Positions 42,896-51,191 of a DNA stretch of 64,000 nt are shown piece after piece. The position numbers were made by a program, and so were the translations under genes. Source of the DNA: CAVUAF01 sp963739375 (GTDB lineage Bacteria > Acidobacteriota > Terriglobia > Terriglobales > Acidobacteriaceae); assembly GCA_963739375.1 (NCBI GenBank), contig CAVUAF010000022.1:1-64000 (forward strand). Direction: 5' to 3'. Position 1 is the first letter of the stretch. The number at the start of each line of letters is the position of its first letter. Below the pieces are notes generated by a model that worked only from the letters and a program-made list of their open reading frames with translations, was not told the DNA's origin and did not search any database.

Positions 42896-43786
42896 GTGCG
42901 CCGCCTCATCATCAATGCCGATGATCTCGGACTGACGCCCGGGGTGAATCGCGCCATCGCCGAGGCGCACCAGCGCGGCGTCGTGACCTCCGCCACCCTG
43001 ATGGCTGCCGGCCGCGCCTTCGACGACGCGCTGACTGCGGTGCGCGAGCTGCCGCAGTTAAGTGTCGGGTGCCACGTTGTGCTGGTCGACGGCCGGCCGG
43101 TGCTGCCCGCCGCCGAACTCCCGACCCTCGCCGCGGGCAACGGCGGCTTTCGTGCCAGCCCCGCCGGCTTTGCCCTGGCAGTGCTGCGCGGACGCATTGC
43201 TGCCGACGAGATCGAGCGCGAGACGGCCGCGCAGGTCCGCAAGCTGCAGGCGGCGGGCGTCGCCGTCACCCACCTCGACACGCACAAACACTCCCACCTG
43301 CTGCCGCAGGTGCTGCGGCCGCTGCTGCGGGCGGCGGCGGCGTGTGGTGTACCCGCGGTGCGCAACCCCTTCGCGCCGGCGCGGCCCCTGGGTTTCGCCC
43401 ACCTCGTGCGCCGTCCGCGCCTGTGGACGCGCTACACCGAGCTCCGCTTGCTCCGCGTCTTGGAACGCCGCTTCCGGCGGGAAGTTGCCGCCGCCGGCCT
43501 CACCACCACCGACGGCGCCTTCGGCGTGGTCGGCACCGGGGCGCTCGACGCGGCGCTCTTCGACGCCATCCTTGGCTGCATCCCCGACGGCACGTGGGAG
43601 TTCGTCTGCCACCCCGGCTACAACGATGCCGACCTCGACCAGGTGCGCACGCGCTTGCGCGCATCGCGCCCGCAGGAGCTGGCGGTACTCACGTCGCCCG
43701 CCGCGCGCGCGGCCCTGGAGCGGCACGGCATCGAGCTGATCTCCTACCGGCAGCTCGCGCCGGCCGCCGCGCCCGGCAAATGCTGA
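42896..43786 (+). CDS. YdjC/ChbG-family carbohydrate deacetylase (HpnK-like)
   Basis: A 296-residue YdjC-fold hydrolase. It starts with GTG at 42896; the product begins MRRLIINADDLGLTPGVNRA, with the metal and base Asp pair. Further motifs are GCHVVLVDGRP (family LHLxLxxGxP region), THLDTHKHSHLLP with the zinc histidines, and FVCHPGYNDADL. Known members remove acetyl groups from chitobiose-type sugars, and a closely similar branch (HpnK) accompanies hopanoid genes. No hopanoid genes are in view; the next gene is bshA, whose product GlcNAc-malate needs deacetylation. That link is only suggestive, because known BshB enzymes belong to another fold. Confidence 0.85.
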   Translation: MRRLIINADDLGLTPGVNRAIAEAHQRGVVTSATLMAAGRAFDDALTAVRELPQLSVGCHVVLVDGRPVLPAAELPTLAAGNGGFRASPAGFALAVLRGRIAADEIERETAAQVRKLQAAGVAVTHLDTHKHSHLLPQVLRPLLRAAAACGVPAVRNPFAPARPLGFAHLVRRPRLWTRYTELRLLRVLERRFRREVAAAGLTTTDGAFGVVGTGALDAALFDAILGCIPDGTWEFVCHPGYNDADLDQVRTRLRASRPQELAVLTSPAARAALERHGIELISYRQLAPAAAPGKC

Positions 43787-43830
43787 ATCCTTGGCGGGCG
43801 GCGGGAATCGAAAGACGGTTCAGCTAAAAT

Positions 43831-43856
43831 CAAATTGTTCCACGTGGAACAATTTG
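43831..43856. promoter_or_regulatory. parS-like chromosome centromere site (ParB-binding)
   Basis: The core TGTTCCACGTGGAACA matches the bacterial parS consensus (TGTTnCACGTGnAACA) and is embedded in a perfect 26-bp palindrome extending to CAAAT on the left and ATTTG on the right. It lies in the 110-nt gap between the YdjC-like gene and bshA. ParB sites cluster near replication origins. I found no second full match in the window and no parAB here. Confidence 0.82.
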
Positions 43857-43896
43857 CCTCCTTTGTTTTGATGGACTTGGCATTCTGGCGTTGACG

Positions 43897-45030
43897 ATGA
43901 GAATAGGCATTACCTGTTATCCGACCTACGGCGGTTCGGGCGTGGTGGCGACCGAGCTCGGCATCGAGCTGGCGCAGCGCGGCCACGAGGTGCACTTCAT
44001 CACCTACAAGCAGCCCTTCCGCCTGACCCAGCCGCAGGAGCGCATTCACTTCCACGAGGTCGAGGTCTCGCAGTATCCGCTGTTCGACTACCCGCCCTAC
44101 GACCTGGCGCTGGCGTCGCGCATGGCGGAGGTGGCCGACATCTACCAGCTCGACCTGCTGCACGTGCACTACGCCATCCCGCACTCGGTGAGCGCCATGC
44201 TGGCCAAGCAGATGCTGGCGGCGCAGAACGGCGGGCGGCGGCTGCCCTTCGTCACCACGCTCCACGGCACCGACATCACGCTGGTGGGGCTGGACCGCTC
44301 CTACCTGCCGATCACGCGCTTCTCCATCGAGCAGAGCGACGGGGTGACGGCGATCTCGCAGTACCTGCGCGAGCGCACCGAGCGAGAGTTCGAAATACGC
44401 AAGCCGATCGCGGTGATCTACAACTTCGTCAACTGCGACCAATACCGGCGCGACCCGAAGGTCGCGGAAAACCGCCGGCAGTTCGCCGACGACGGCGAGC
44501 GCCTGCTGGTGCACCTCTCCAATTTCCGGCCGGTGAAGCGGGTGCCGGACGTGATCGAGATCTTCGAGCGGGTGCAGCGCGAGCTGCCGGCGCGGCTGCT
44601 GATGATCGGCGACGGCCCCGAGCGCCCCACCGCGGAATTCGCGGCGCGGCGCAAAGGCATTGGCGATCGCATCCTCTTCCTCGGCAAGCAGGACCGGGTG
44701 AACGAGAAGCTGGGCGTGGCCGACCTGATGCTGCTGCCCAGCGAGCTGGAATCGTTTGGACTGGCGGCGCTGGAGGCGATGGCGTGCGAGGTGCCGACCA
44801 TCGCCACCCGCGTCGGCGGCGTTCCCGAGGTCATTGACGATGGCCAGACCGGCTGCCTCGCCGAAGTGGGCGAGATTGACCGCATGGCGAAGTGCGCGCT
44901 CGAGCTGCTGAGCGACGAGACGAAGCTGCGGGCCATGGGCAAGCGCGCCCGCATCGCGGCCCAGGCGCGCTTCTGCTCCACCAAGATCATTCCCCAGTAC
45001 GAGGAGTTCTACCAGGCAGTGCTGGGGTGA
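43897..45030 (+). CDS. bshA: N-acetyl-alpha-D-glucosaminyl L-malate synthase
   Basis: A 377-residue GT4 glycosyltransferase that makes GlcNAc-malate, the first step of bacillithiol synthesis. The N-terminus MRIGITCYPTYGGSGVVATE is diagnostic for BshA. Other matches are FITYKQPFRL, HVHYAIPHS, VTTLHGTDITLVG, ISQYLRERT, VYNFVNCDQY-like IAVIYNFVN, LSNFRPVKR, and the GT4 ESFGLAALEAMACEVP. ATG 43897 gives the canonical start; a TTG two codons earlier is possible. Bacillithiol is known in Acidobacteria as well as Firmicutes. The gene's 3' end is followed immediately by a heptamer array (45033 on). Confidence 0.96.
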   Translation: MRIGITCYPTYGGSGVVATELGIELAQRGHEVHFITYKQPFRLTQPQERIHFHEVEVSQYPLFDYPPYDLALASRMAEVADIYQLDLLHVHYAIPHSVSAMLAKQMLAAQNGGRRLPFVTTLHGTDITLVGLDRSYLPITRFSIEQSDGVTAISQYLRERTEREFEIRKPIAVIYNFVNCDQYRRDPKVAENRRQFADDGERLLVHLSNFRPVKRVPDVIEIFERVQRELPARLLMIGDGPERPTAEFAARRKGIGDRILFLGKQDRVNEKLGVADLMLLPSELESFGLAALEAMACEVPTIATRVGGVPEVIDDGQTGCLAEVGEIDRMAKCALELLSDETKLRAMGKRARIAAQARFCSTKIIPQYEEFYQAVLG

Positions 45031-45032
45031 AG

Positions 45033-45107
45033 GCAGTTCTCAGTTCTCAGTTCTCAGTTCTCAGTTCTCAGTTCTCAGAAACCCAGATCCCTCGCTGCGC
45101 TCGGGAG
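45033..45107. repeat. Heptamer array CAGTTCT plus REP-like element after bshA
   Basis: Six or seven perfect CAGTTCT units (45036-45072), starting a few bases after the bshA stop, then the bridging GAAACCCA and the palindromic element GATCCCTCGCTGCGCTCGGG (45081-45100). This is the mirror image of the arrangement at 41341-41414. Confidence 0.85.
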
Positions 45108-45118
45108 GACAGAACGGC

Positions 45119-45150
45119 AGTTGTCAGTTGTCGGTTGCCAGTTGCCAGTA
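45119..45150. repeat. Heptamer array between bshA and the NHL gene
   Basis: Units CAGTTGT, CAGTTGT, CGGTTGC, CAGTTGC, CAGTAGC with a 7-base period, leading directly into copy B of the composite repeat. Confidence 0.75.
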
Positions 45151-45249
45151 GCCAGAGAACTGCTCCCACCGCCGCCCACTGCTCAGTGGTTTTCACTGAG
45201 AACTGAGAACTGGGAACTGAGAACTGGTTTTCAGGGTCGGCCGCTGACC
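45151..45249 (-). repeat. 99-bp composite repeat, copy B (inverted)
   Basis: Reverse complement of copy A at 41369-41460 with about four mismatches and one additional CAGTTCT heptamer (99 versus 92 bp). Its end enters the NHL protein gene and encodes the last residues VSGRP and the stop codon. Confidence 0.88.
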
Positions 45250-48200
45250 ACCGGCACCGCGGAGAAGGGGCCGAAGTCGTCCTCCAGCGCGATGGCGGCG
45301 ACCGGGACGTTGCTGTGCACCACCAGCGCCCCCAGGAAGTTGCTGTTGGGCAGCACCTGCTGGAAGGCGGCGTTCAGGCTGACCAGCGCCTGCGCCATGG
45401 GGTTGATGGTCTGGGTGTGGCTGGCCAGCACCGTGCCGTCGGGGTTCAACAGAGTCAACTGTACGGTCGCGGGCAAGCCGTTCGCGTTGGCGATGGCCAC
45501 TCCCAAGGTCCGTCCCACCGGCGCCGCCTGCGACCCGGGCTCCAGCTCCACCGGCAGGGTGAAGTCGGTCAGCTCGGGCGCGTTGTTGAACCCGATGGTG
45601 TTGATCACGGCGTGCTGTGCGCTCTGGTCCTCGATCTCGAAGAAGAGGTTGGCCCCCAGCGGCGACGTGGCCGTAATCAGCGCCCACTCGACCGTCACCG
45701 TACTGCTGAAGCGCTGTGCCTCGGGCGTCGCGATGCGCACCGCGCCGTTCGCGGGGATGGTGAGGCTGGTCGACAGGTTGAAGGGGTTCACCTGGTTGCC
45801 CTGCTGATCGAAGTAAGCGACGGTGACGTTGTTCGCGCCCTGCGCCTGGTTCACCAGCAATAGCTTGGTCACGTAGCCGGCACCGCCGGCGTTGCCGGTG
45901 ACCATGTGGGGGATGATGAGCCGTGTCCCTCCGGTCATGGGCGGGGTGGCGAAGAACGGACCGAAGTCGTCGCCCAGCGCCACCACGTTCACCGCCTGCG
46001 GTGCGGTCCCGGTGACCGTGCCGACGAAGTTCCCCGCCGGCAGCACGCTCTGGAAGTCGACGTTCAGTGCCCGCGCGGTGTGCCCGTAGGGCGGCAGCGT
46101 GACGCTGCTCGTGCCGCGCGTGTTGCCGCTGGTGTCGTGCAGCGTCAGCACGACCTGCACCTGCGCGTTGTTGGGATTCGACAGTGCCAGCCCCACCGTG
46201 CGGCCCACGCTCGCCCCCTGCGGCGCCGGTTGGAACTCCACCGGGATGGTGAAGGTCTGGGCGCCGGCATCGTCGTTGAAGCCGACGGTGTTGATGATGT
46301 TGTTCTGCGGCGTCTGGTCGGAGATCTCGTAGAAGAGGTTGGCGGCTATGCGCCCTTGCGCCGAGATGGAGGCCCACTGGGTGGCGATCGGTCCATTGCG
46401 CGCCGCCTCTGGCGTGGCCAGCCGCATTGTCTCGGCGGGTTGCAGCATGCGCGTCTCGGAACTCACCACGCTGCCCTGGTCATCCACGAAATTTACCGCG
46501 ACATTGTTTTGCGTTGCCGCCATATTCACCAAGCTCAGCTTCGTCACATACCCGCCACCGGAGACGACGTGCGGCATCACCGCGCTGAACGTCGCCTGCG
46601 GCACCGCATCCTGCGCCACGAAGCTCGGCGTCACCATGGCCCTCCCGCCATCGCCGTTCGTAGCCGTAATCAACACCCAAACTTCCTGTCCGGCACCGAC
46701 TGTGTAGGACGGCTTCGGCTGGAGGAACGTCCTCTGCCCGCTGCGCGAGATGCGCACCTGCGCTTCCTGGCAGTTCACCTGCTGGAGCACGCCCGCCGTC
46801 GGTGTCCACAGCGTCACCAGGGTTTGGTAATCGCTGCCGGCGAGGTCCACACTCACCGTGCCGGCTACCGGGGCCGTGTACTTCATCCACACGCCGTGCG
46901 CCACGCTCTCGGAGCCGCACGTGGGGCGCAGTCCAGCCGCGGCCGCCGCAACGGTGTTGACCGAGGTCGGCGACGCAGTAGCGATCATCCGCTGTGCTGA
47001 ACCGACCAGGCGGACGCGGTGGTTGTCCATGTCGGCAATCAGGATGTTGCCGACATCGTCCAGGGCCAGACGCCGGGGATAATTCATTGCCGCATCCGCG
47101 GCGAGCCCGCCGTCGCCGCCGTACCCGCGGGTGCCGCTGCCCACGACGGTGGTGATGATGCCGGTGCTCGCGCTGACCAGGCGAATCCGGTTGCTGATCG
47201 GGTCCGCGATCAGCAGATCGCCGTTGCTGGCCACGGCTACATCGATGACCGCGGAGAAGGAAGCCGACGTCGCCGGGCCGCCGTCGCCGAGGCCGCCGAA
47301 CCCGCCGCCGGCGACCGTGGTGATGATGCCCGTGGCGGCGCTGACGCGCCGTACCATGTTGTTGCTCCAATCCGCGATGAAGAGGTTGCCGGCACGGTCC
47401 ACGGCAACGCCTTCCGGGTACACCGGGGCCGCGGTTGCCGGTCCGCCGTTCCCGCCAAAGCCCTGGGCGCCGTTACCCGCCACCGTCGTAATGATGCCGG
47501 TGCTCGCATCTACCCGGCGTACGCGGTTGTTGAAAGTATCTGCAATGAAGAGACTACCGAAGCTGTCGATTGCAACCGCGTGGGGATTATTGAGCGAAGC
47601 CAATGTCGCCAGGCCCCCGTCGCCGCTGAATCCTGCGACTCCATTTCCGGCCACGGTGGTAATGATGCCGCTGCTGGCGCTCACCCGCCGTATGCGGTGG
47701 TTGGCGTCGGCGATAAAAAGGTTCCCCGCGCCATCGACCGCGACCGCGTTGGGAGCGAAGACTGCCGCAGAAGTTGCCGGCCCGCCCTCGCCGCTAAATC
47801 CTCCGCTTCCGTTCCCGGCCACGGTCGTAATCATGCCGGTGCTGGCGCTCACCCGGCGTACGCGGTTGTTGCCGAAATCTGCGAGGAAGAGATTGCCGGA
47901 GCTATCCACGGCCACCCCGCTGACTTGGCTCAGTGCCGCCGCGGTGGCCGGGCCGCCGTCGCCGGCAAAACCTGGCGTGCTGCTGCCGGCCACCGTCGTG
48001 ATCATTTGATCGCCGGCGCAAGTTGTAGATCCTGGGCCGCACCGCGAGTCCGCCGTCAGGCCGGTGCCGGTGAGTGCGACGGTATGCGGGCTCCCTGGCC
48101 CGCTATCGGTCAGCGTCAATGTTCCCGACCGCAGACTGCTCGCCGTCGGCGCAAAAGCAACCAGCAGGTAGCACGTCGTCCCCGCCGGAACGGACAGCCC

Positions 48201-49490
48201 GTTGCTACAGGCGCTGCTCGGCGGGGCTTGTACGAGGAAGTCACCCGCGATCGTGATGCTGCTGATGATTACCGCGCTGGCCGTGCCGTTCGACAACGCA
48301 AGATACTGGCTAACTCCGCTGGTCCCCACGAACACGCTCCCGAAATTGAGGCTCGCCGGGCTGAACTGTGTTAGGCCATTTGCCGCCGGAGCTAAGGCCA
48401 CTCGGCGAACCCGGTTGTTGCCCGTATCGGCAATCAACAGATTGCCGGCGCTGTCCACGGCAACCGTTTCCGGAAGGTACATGGTGGCGGCGGTGGCCGG
48501 GCCACCGTCGCCGCTAAGGCCGAGCGCTCCGTTTCCCGCTACCGTCGTCATGATGCCGCTGCTGGCGCTCACCTGGCGGATGGTGCTGCTGCCGGTATCG
48601 GCGATAAAGACATTGCCGGCGCTATCCAGCGCAACGCCATGCGGCGAGTAAAGCGTAGTGGATGCAATCGTGGTGATGATGCCGGTGCTGGCGCTCACGC
48701 GGCGAATTCGCTTGTTGTTCACATCTGCAATGAAGATGTTCCCGCTGCTGTCCACGGCAACCGCCGAACAGTACGGCATCGAAGACACCGGAAAACTCGG
48801 CGGGTCTGAGGACGTGACTCCCAACGACGCCGCGGTTGCCGGGCCATCGTCGCCGCTGGAACCCAGGCTCCCGTTCCCCGCCACCGTGGTGATAATGCCC
48901 GTGCTGGCGCTCACCCGGCGTACCCGATTGTTGCTGGCATCCACCACCAAGAGATTGCCGGCGTGGTCCACCGCGATGCCCGTTGGACCGGACAGCGACG
49001 CGGACGTTGCCGGCCCGCCATCGCCGCTGAAACCTGCGGTCCCGTTCCCGGCGACGGTGGTGATGACGCCGCTACTCGCGCTCACCCGGCGGATGCGGTT
49101 GTTGCTGGCATCGGCAATGAAGAGGTTGCCCGCGCCGTCCACTGCCACCCCGACGGGGTCGAACAACGCAGCGGAGGTTGCCGGTCCGCCGTCCCCGCTA
49201 AAGCCCCTCACCCCATTGCCCGCTACCGTCGTGATAACACCGGTCGTGGCGCTTATCCGGCGAATGCGGTTATTGAACATGTCCGCAATAAAAACGTTGT
49301 CCGCAGCGTCCACCGCTACCGCTTTCGGTGCGAACAGCGAGGCAGCAGTCGCGGGTCCAGCATCGCCGCTGAACCCACCTGTCCCGTTGCCCGCAACGGT
49401 AGTGATGGTTTGTCCGCAGGCCGCAGCCGTCGAGCCGGCGACTACGCATACCAGCAGCGCACACCGCAGCGCTCGCAAAGACGAAGCCAT
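45231..49490 (-). CDS. Giant secreted NHL-repeat protein (1419 aa)
   Basis: A secreted beta-propeller protein. Signal peptide at about 1-25. The first NHL block (about 28-370) is built of 50-60-residue units of the form GIITTVAGNGTAGFSGDGGP. An Ig-like HYDIN/SPD-2-type domain follows (about 376-485, SPASLNFGSVFVGTSG). The second NHL block spans about 490-815. A PPC-like domain (about 830-945) precedes two homologous C-terminal domains (about 950-1180 and 1185-1419), both with the pattern GGGYVTKLxLVN and DDFGPF. NHL propellers bind proteins or glycans; the function of this family is unknown. The DNA of 47000-49400 shows tandem similarity from the repeats. Single gene with its own promoter region, ending inside composite repeat B. 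Confidence 0.87.
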   Translation of the reverse strand: MASSLRALRCALLVCVVAGSTAAACGQTITTVAGNGTGGFSGDAGPATAASLFAPKAVAVDAADNVFIADMFNNRIRRISATTGVITTVAGNGVRGFSGDGGPATSAALFDPVGVAVDGAGNLFIADASNNRIRRVSASSGVITTVAGNGTAGFSGDGGPATSASLSGPTGIAVDHAGNLLVVDASNNRVRRVSASTGIITTVAGNGSLGSSGDDGPATAASLGVTSSDPPSFPVSSMPYCSAVAVDSSGNIFIADVNNKRIRRVSASTGIITTIASTTLYSPHGVALDSAGNVFIADTGSSTIRQVSASSGIMTTVAGNGALGLSGDGGPATAATMYLPETVAVDSAGNLLIADTGNNRVRRVALAPAANGLTQFSPASLNFGSVFVGTSGVSQYLALSNGTASAVIISSITIAGDFLVQAPPSSACSNGLSVPAGTTCYLLVAFAPTASSLRSGTLTLTDSGPGSPHTVALTGTGLTADSRCGPGSTTCAGDQMITTVAGSSTPGFAGDGGPATAAALSQVSGVAVDSSGNLFLADFGNNRVRRVSASTGMITTVAGNGSGGFSGEGGPATSAAVFAPNAVAVDGAGNLFIADANHRIRRVSASSGIITTVAGNGVAGFSGDGGLATLASLNNPHAVAIDSFGSLFIADTFNNRVRRVDASTGIITTVAGNGAQGFGGNGGPATAAPVYPEGVAVDRAGNLFIADWSNNMVRRVSAATGIITTVAGGGFGGLGDGGPATSASFSAVIDVAVASNGDLLIADPISNRIRLVSASTGIITTVVGSGTRGYGGDGGLAADAAMNYPRRLALDDVGNILIADMDNHRVRLVGSAQRMIATASPTSVNTVAAAAAGLRPTCGSESVAHGVWMKYTAPVAGTVSVDLAGSDYQTLVTLWTPTAGVLQQVNCQEAQVRISRSGQRTFLQPKPSYTVGAGQEVWVLITATNGDGGRAMVTPSFVAQDAVPQATFSAVMPHVVSGGGYVTKLSLVNMAATQNNVAVNFVDDQGSVVSSETRMLQPAETMRLATPEAARNGPIATQWASISAQGRIAANLFYEISDQTPQNNIINTVGFNDDAGAQTFTIPVEFQPAPQGASVGRTVGLALSNPNNAQVQVVLTLHDTSGNTRGTSSVTLPPYGHTARALNVDFQSVLPAGNFVGTVTGTAPQAVNVVALGDDFGPFFATPPMTGGTRLIIPHMVTGNAGGAGYVTKLLLVNQAQGANNVTVAYFDQQGNQVNPFNLSTSLTIPANGAVRIATPEAQRFSSTVTVEWALITATSPLGANLFFEIEDQSAQHAVINTIGFNNAPELTDFTLPVELEPGSQAAPVGRTLGVAIANANGLPATVQLTLLNPDGTVLASHTQTINPMAQALVSLNAAFQQVLPNSNFLGALVVHSNVPVAAIALEDDFGPFSAVPVVSGRP

Positions 49491-49621
49491 TCTGTCCTTC
49501 TGGAGCCGGAAGTCGAATTAGGGGGGAGTGGCGGCTATTGTGCGGTGGAAAGCAGTTCTTGTCTGTGACAAACAGGAGTTTTAGGTGCGGTAGCGGACAC
49601 CGAGGTCCAGAATCTCTGCGC

Positions 49622-49709
49622 GCCTAGTTCTCGGCTCCCGGCTCTCAGAAACCCAAGATCCGTCGCTGCAAGAACCCCAGTACTCAGTTCTCAGTTCCCA
49701 GTTCTCAGA
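49622..49709. repeat. Heptamer arrays and a decayed REP-like element between NHL and kinase genes
   Basis: CTAGTTC-type units (TAGTTCT, CGGCTCC, CGGCTCT) at 49624-49648, a REP-like fragment GATCCGTCGCTGCAAGAACC at 49658-49677, then CAGTTCT, CAGTTCC, CAGTTCT at 49684-49708. The rest of the 49491-49721 gap shows no gene. Confidence 0.7.
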
Positions 49710-49721
49710 AGACCCAGACCC

Positions 49722-51089
49722 TTATTGGGGGCGGCGGGAGGAGTCGAGGGCGGCGGCGGTTTCGGTGCCGGAGTCGGCCCACTCGATGATGGGGAGGCGC
49801 AGCACGACGCGCGTGCCGGCGTGCTCGCCGGGGCCGACAGTCATGTGGGCGGCGTTGCCGTAGAGCACCTTGAGGCGGCCGGCGACGTTGGCCATGCCGA
49901 TGCCGGTGCTGGGGCCGTCGCCATCGCCGGCGGCGTCGGGCGCGGGCGTAGCGCCCAGACCTACCCCGTCGTCTTCCACCTGGATGAGCAGCTTCCCGGC
50001 GTCCATGCGGCTGCGCAGGGTGATGCTGCCGCCGTCCACCTTGGGGGCCAGCCCGTGCTTGATGGAGTTCTCCACCAGGGGCTGAAGCAGCATGCTGGGC
50101 ACCAGAACCTCGAGGGTGTCGGGATCGAGTTCCTTGACCACGCGCAGCTTGTCGCGCCCAAAGCGCACCACCTCGATGTCGAGGTAGTCGTCGATGAACT
50201 CGACCTCCTCGCGCAGGTGGACAAACGACTCGTGGCTCTTGAGCAGGCGGCGGAGGATGGAGGCCAGCTTGACGATGAGGCGGCGGGCCTGGTCGGGATC
50301 GAAGCGCACCAGCGAGGAGACGGTGTTCAAGGTGTTGAAGAGGAAGTGAGGGTTGATCTGGCTTTGCAGCGCCTCCAGCCGCGCCTGCATGAGCTGCTGC
50401 TGCTGTTCCTGCAGCTTCATCTCCATGCGCGCGCTGTTCCAGATCTTCAGCGGGATGGCGACGCAGGCCACGGTGGTGGCGTAGGCGGCGAGCTCGACCG
50501 GCCAACGGTCGCTCACCACCACAAACAGGCGGCCGGGGAAGGCATGCGCCAGGCGCTCCTGGGCGAAGCGCAGCACTACCGAGAACATGAAGAAGGAGAC
50601 TTGCCAATCAATGCGCGGGCGGCGCAGCAACTGCAGCATCTGGCGGATGGAGCGGTAGATGTTGAGGTCGATGAAGGGAGAGAAAGACCAGATTTCCTCG
50701 TAGTTGCGGGCGAGGTTGCGGAGCTCGCCGGCCAAGAGTCCGGCCAGCGAGTAGAAGGGGAGCGCCGCCCACTCGGCGTGCCACATGGCGGGGGCGGCCA
50801 CGATCATGCCGCCCAGCGTCCCGCCCAGACGGCCGCTGATGACCCCGATGAGCAGCACGCCTTCCAGGGAGAGGTCGGCGGCGAGGAAGTTCTTGACCCA
50901 GAGGCGGGTGATGACGCCGAGGCCGAAGAGGACGGCGATGGCGACCGAGAGCTCGATCTTCTGGCGGCGGGTGCGGTCCTCGACGAAGACGCGCAACTTG
51001 AATTCCCGGGAACGCACCAGGGCGCTGGCAATGGCCGCCGCGGCGCCCAGCTTGATGAGCTGCGTGATGAGGAGGATGCGCGTGTCCAT
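49722..51089 (-). CDS. LytS/YehU-family sensor histidine kinase
   Basis: A 455-residue membrane histidine kinase. The N-terminal half has five or six hydrophobic segments, including the LytS-type 5TM signature (VLLIGVISGRLGGTLGGMIV). After a coiled coil (MEMKLQEQQQQLMQARLEAL) comes the His_kinase box LQSQINPHFLFNTLNTVSSL with the phospho-His. The HATPase domain has LLQPLVENSIKHGLAPK (N box) and VEDDGVGLGATP (G box). It would normally phosphorylate a LytTR response regulator, which is not adjacent. The ATG at 51089 is preferred over the GTG at 51110. Divergent from the VWFA gene over 102 nt. Confidence 0.92.
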   Translation of the reverse strand: MDTRILLITQLIKLGAAAAIASALVRSREFKLRVFVEDRTRRQKIELSVAIAVLFGLGVITRLWVKNFLAADLSLEGVLLIGVISGRLGGTLGGMIVAAPAMWHAEWAALPFYSLAGLLAGELRNLARNYEEIWSFSPFIDLNIYRSIRQMLQLLRRPRIDWQVSFFMFSVVLRFAQERLAHAFPGRLFVVVSDRWPVELAAYATTVACVAIPLKIWNSARMEMKLQEQQQQLMQARLEALQSQINPHFLFNTLNTVSSLVRFDPDQARRLIVKLASILRRLLKSHESFVHLREEVEFIDDYLDIEVVRFGRDKLRVVKELDPDTLEVLVPSMLLQPLVENSIKHGLAPKVDGGSITLRSRMDAGKLLIQVEDDGVGLGATPAPDAAGDGDGPSTGIGMANVAGRLKVLYGNAAHMTVGPGEHAGTRVVLRLPIIEWADSGTETAAALDSSRRPQ

Positions 51090-51191
51090 GCAACGGGCGA
51101 ACTGCCGCACGGTTGAGTGGCCGAGTTGAACGCAGCTCGCTGCGCGGATTGTATGTCAAGTTTCGGGGCGGCGGAGTTATATACTGCGCCC

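Noticed and set aside
47000..49400. Tandem DNA similarity in 47.0-49.4 kb as a mobile or satellite repeat
   Set aside because: It is explained by the NHL protein repeats in the reading frame of a continuous coding sequence.
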